Assembly (NCBI GenBank): GCA_964516055.1
Contig: CAZEYK010000008.1
Coordinates: forward strand, 1-33,544
From: JABIEQ01 sp964516055
Lineage (GTDB): Bacteria > Patescibacteriota > Patescibacteriia > Magasanikbacterales > UBA922
Direction: 5' to 3'
Length of the DNA: 33,544 bases
How positions within the stretch are numbered: the stretch's first letter is position 1; every line of letters starts with the position of its first letter. A program made the translations under genes and the position numbers. The notes under the pieces are model-generated. The model was not told the origin of the DNA. It worked only from the letters and a program-made list of their open reading frames with translations, and searched no databases. Positions 31,391 through 33,544 of this stretch are shown one piece after another.

Positions 31391-32617
31391 AATCCTTGTA
31401 CAACTCTTATATGTTCCACAATGCCCGGCAAAAACGTCACAACATAATCAATATCTTCTTTTGTAGTAGCTGCTCCCAACGTAAATCGAACACTCTCTGT
31501 TATTCTTTCCTTGGTAAATCCACAAGCAGCAAGAACATGAGAATCTTCATCCGTTCCCGTTGTACATGCAGATCCAATTCCAACCATAATGCCATACTCA
31601 CTTAAATATAACGCCAACGTTTCAGCTTCCACTCCGTGAAACCATACATGTACATTATTAGGGCTTCGGCTATCACCGTCATTACAAGAACCATACTTAT
31701 CATAATCACTCACACAAATAGGAATACCGTTTAATTGTACAGCTTCAATAGTCCGTTCAATTTCTTTCCAAAAATAATCCCGTAATTCTCGTACTGTTGT
31801 ATCATTATGTTGTCTGTTATCCATTGCCTGTCCAAACCCAACGATCCCTGGTACATGCTCTGTTCCTGATCGCAATCCATGTTCTTGTCCACCACCAACC
31901 ATAATAGGATCAATAGCTACTCCACGCCGAACATACAATGCACCAATACCTTTTGGACCATATATCTTACTGCCATTTACACTCAACAAATCAACATGAA
32001 GACGTTCAACAGATACATCAAAATATAATGGCGCCTGACAAGCATCAATATGATAATATGGAAACACACTATTATGTTTCTTTCGCCATTTCAAAGTTTC
32101 CTTTCCAATATCCTGTACCGGATACACCGTTCCCAATTCATTATTCACGTACATAATCGACACAAGTACTGTCTCCGGACGCAAAGCTTTTCTAAACTGG
32201 GCAATATCAATCTGCCCCGTTTCATCAACATCCAAATAGGTAACCGAATATCCTTCTTGCACTAACTGTTTAATAGGTCCAAGCACTGCCTTATGTTCCN
32301 NNNNNNNNNGTAATAATATGTTTATTTTTTCCCTGTTCCCGACTCAATAATCCAAACAAAGCCAAATTACACGATTCCGTTCCCCCACTCGTAAAAACAA
32401 TCGTATCTGGCTGAGTACATAATGACGAAGCGACATCACACCGAGACTGTTCAACGGCTTCACGTGCCGCAACACCAGCAGCATACAATGTACTTGGATT
32501 TGCAAAGCAATCAGAAAAATAAGGCATCATTACTGCCAAAACGTCCTGTGACACAGGAGTGGCCGCGGCATAATCTAAATAAACTTCACGAATTGTTACT
32601 GGTTTTTTGGGGAACAT
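31387..32617 (-). CDS. IscS/NifS-type cysteine desulfurase (class I), broken by an N gap
   Basis: The two open frames on either side of the 10 Ns at 32300-32309 are the N- and C-terminal parts of one PLP enzyme of about 409 residues. The N-part has YLDYAAATPVSQDVL and FTSGGTESCNLAL. The C-part continues EHKAVLGPIKQL, then HIDACQAP, VNGSKIYGPKGIG with the PLP lysine, and GSACTTGTDEDS with the catalytic Cys on the longer class I loop. Reading 9 bases in place of 10 restores the frame. It is a second desulfurase beside SufS, placed first after the Rrf2 regulator as in isc operons. It may also supply sulfur for tRNA thiolation. Confidence 0.9.
32300..32309. other. assembly gap (10 Ns)
   Basis: Ten Ns lie inside the IscS-type gene. 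Codons on both sides fit the family (HII-T before, EHKAVL after) only if the true length is a multiple of 3, probably 9. Confidence 0.95.
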
Positions 32618-32619
32618 AA

Positions 32620-33036
32620 CTATTGTATAGATAATTCTTCAAGCATATCCGCCACACTAAGGTGTGAAAGCGATGCCATCATTTCTGTATTAATCCGCGC
32701 AAAAACACTCCGAGACAAACATCCCTTCGCTTGTGGACATGTTTGATTATCCTTCAAACACTCAACAAAACCAAGCGGTCCACAAATAGCCTCCAAAATT
32801 TGATACATACTAATATCACCAGCCGAAGCGCGCAATGTATACCCGCCAAAAGCTCCTTTAACTGAAGTAATAATCCCCGCCTTCCGCAATTTTCGGGCAA
32901 TTTTTTGAAGAAATAAAAAAGAAATGGTACTCTCTTCAGAGAACGCACGAAGACTTAACAATGAATTATCCGGTAATCGTGCCAGTGCCATAACCAATTG
33001 CACAGCATAATCCACCTCTTTATTGACATAAAACAT
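32620..33036 (-). CDS. Rrf2-family transcription regulator (IscR-like)
   Basis: The 138-residue protein has a winged-helix N-terminal half (DYAVQLVMALARL, then ISFLFLQKIARKLRKAGIITSVKGAFGGYTL), typical of Rrf2. A later segment carries Cys93, Cys100 and Cys106 (ECLKDNQTCPQAKGC). E. coli IscR has three cysteines in the same place with spacing 5 and 5; here it is 6 and 5. It should sense Fe-S status through a [2Fe-2S] cluster and control the operon it heads, with the desulfurase gene 2 bases behind. A perfect inverted repeat covers its start region and is the likely operator. Confidence 0.92.
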   Translation of the reverse strand: MFYVNKEVDYAVQLVMALARLPDNSLLSLRAFSEESTISFLFLQKIARKLRKAGIITSVKGAFGGYTLRASAGDISMYQILEAICGPLGFVECLKDNQTCPQAKGCLSRSVFARINTEMMASLSHLSVADMLEELSIQ

Positions 33037-33052
33037 ACTAACGTAGTATGTT
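33023..33052 (+). promoter_or_regulatory. promoter of the divergent flavoprotein gene
   Basis: TTGACA (33023-33028), an 18-base spacer and TATGTT (33047-33052). The -10 lies in the right arm of the inverted repeat operator. Confidence 0.45.
33032..33052. promoter_or_regulatory. perfect inverted repeat, probable Rrf2 operator
   Basis: AACATACT, a 5-base spacer, then AGTATGTT. The palindrome overlaps the Rrf2 start codon (33034-33036) and the presumed -10 boxes in both directions, so one bound regulator could control the Fe-S operon and the flavoprotein gene. It differs from the E. coli IscR sites. Confidence 0.6.
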
Positions 33053-33076
33053 ATAGGAGTTTATATCATTTGTCAA
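33048..33076 (-). promoter_or_regulatory. promoter of the Fe-S operon
   Basis: On the minus strand TTGACA (33076-33071) is followed after 17 bases by TAACAT (33053-33048), or after 15 by TATAAC. The start point would fall inside the inverted repeat. Confidence 0.5.
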
Positions 33077-33085
33077 TGACATTCT

Positions 33086-33544
33086 ATGAAAGATTTTTCC
33101 GTTACTATCACCAAAAAAACCAACATAGCAGATCGGGTGTTTGAAATTCAAACCACAAAACCCCAAGACTTTACCTTTCAAGCAGGCCAATTTGTGCAAT
33201 GGTACATCCCAGGAGAAGAAGAACGTCCAATATTTCGTTCCTATTCGTTATCATCCGCCCCACACGATACCTATATCGAATTCTGCATAAAGCTCCTTCC
33301 AGGAGGGAAAGCATCCACCATGATAGAACAAGCTGCCGTAGGAGATACCCTCAACTTTCGTGGACCAAACGGACGATTTACCAACACCCAAACAGAACAC
33401 AACCTTTCCTTCATTGCTACAGGAACAGGAATCGCTCCTATCATAGGAATAATCCGTGATGAACTTGAATACAAAAAAAATACCCATAACATACACGTCC
33501 TATTTGGAGTAAGAACAACCGCAGATATTTTTTGGCAACAAAAA
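33086..33544 (+). CDS. ferredoxin-reductase-like FAD/NAD(P)-binding oxidoreductase, partial at window end
   Basis: An open frame of 153 codons runs to the window edge without a stop. An FAD-binding domain comes first: RSYSLSSAP is the flavin-binding RxYS motif near residues 53-61, with GPNGRF near residue 94 before the link. The start of the NAD(P) domain follows, with ATGTGIAPIIGI. The family (FNR-like) moves electrons between NAD(P)H and ferredoxins or oxygenase partners. The start ATG at 33086 lies 27 bases after a possible GGAG. It is divergent from the Rrf2 gene and shares its control region. With two ferredoxin-like genes at the far end of the operon, a reductase for them is a fair inference. 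Confidence 0.88.
   Translation, partial: MKDFSVTITKKTNIADRVFEIQTTKPQDFTFQAGQFVQWYIPGEEERPIFRSYSLSSAPHDTYIEFCIKLLPGGKASTMIEQAAVGDTLNFRGPNGRFTNTQTEHNLSFIATGTGIAPIIGIIRDELEYKKNTHNIHVLFGVRTTADIFWQQK

Noticed and set aside
31387..32617. IscS-type gene as a pseudogene
   Set aside because: The only break is at the Ns, and all catalytic residues are present on both sides.
1..33544. Alternative genetic code (TGA as Gly) as in some CPR lineages
   Set aside because: TGA ends several genes at expected positions, for example the alpha/beta hydrolase and the IscS-type gene.

Overview
The window looks like a chromosomal segment from a streamlined, low-GC bacterium. It is most consistent with the Patescibacteria/CPR. 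The reasons are compact gene strings with few Shine-Dalgarno sites, a Mur ligase fused to a membrane domain, several domain fusions, and a minimal envelope gene set. TGA is used as a stop, so the code is standard. The taxonomic call is inference; no rRNA or ribosomal protein gene is present to confirm it.

Layout. (1) 1-554 is the end of an integron-type cassette array: a partial attC, one complete cassette with a small membrane protein, and a complete attC. A strong terminator follows. (2) 699-12395 (+ strand) carries greA with its own promoter and terminator, then a long gene string: lysyl-tRNA synthetase fused to an HD domain, a lipoprotein, a RibL/TagD-type nucleotidyltransferase, an ITPase-Nudix fusion, serS, an alpha/beta hydrolase, a membrane MurF-like ligase, a DegT-type aminotransferase, a FemX-like transferase and an FtsQ-like protein. 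The last four form an envelope and division block. (3) 12396-13187 is a convergent non-coding gap with a long G-free tract, repeated short motifs and a strong hairpin. (4) 13188-20868 (- strand) carries radC with an unknown partner, a GDPD-like lipoprotein, a DEDDh exonuclease, an M23 peptidase, gltX, a SpoU methyltransferase and a WecG/TagA glycosyltransferase. (5) 21042-23684 (+) is clpB, behind a CIRCE-like operator. (6) 23743-33036 (-) carries a histidine kinase preceded by a 12-gene iron-sulfur cluster operon: an Rrf2 regulator, an IscS-type desulfurase, an unknown 94-residue protein, sufB, sufD, sufS, sufE, an unknown membrane protein, sufC, a MIP18-family protein and two ferredoxin-like proteins. 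(7) 33086-33544 (+) is the start of a divergent ferredoxin-reductase-like flavoprotein, cut by the window end.

How the parts fit. The Fe-S block is a nearly self-contained assembly system. It has sulfur donors (SufS/SufE and an IscS-type enzyme), a SufBCD scaffold, a MIP18-type factor, small Fe-S proteins and a nearby flavoprotein that could supply electrons. A perfect inverted repeat over the start of the Rrf2 gene lies between the divergent promoters and is a plausible shared operator. ClpB appears to be under HrcA/CIRCE-like control.

The least ordinary items are the integron cassette next to greA, the two enzyme fusions (LysRS-HD and ITPase-Nudix), the two unknown genes inside the SUF operon, and the G-depleted 0.8 kb gap. 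A 10-N assembly gap at 32300-32309 artificially breaks the IscS-type gene.
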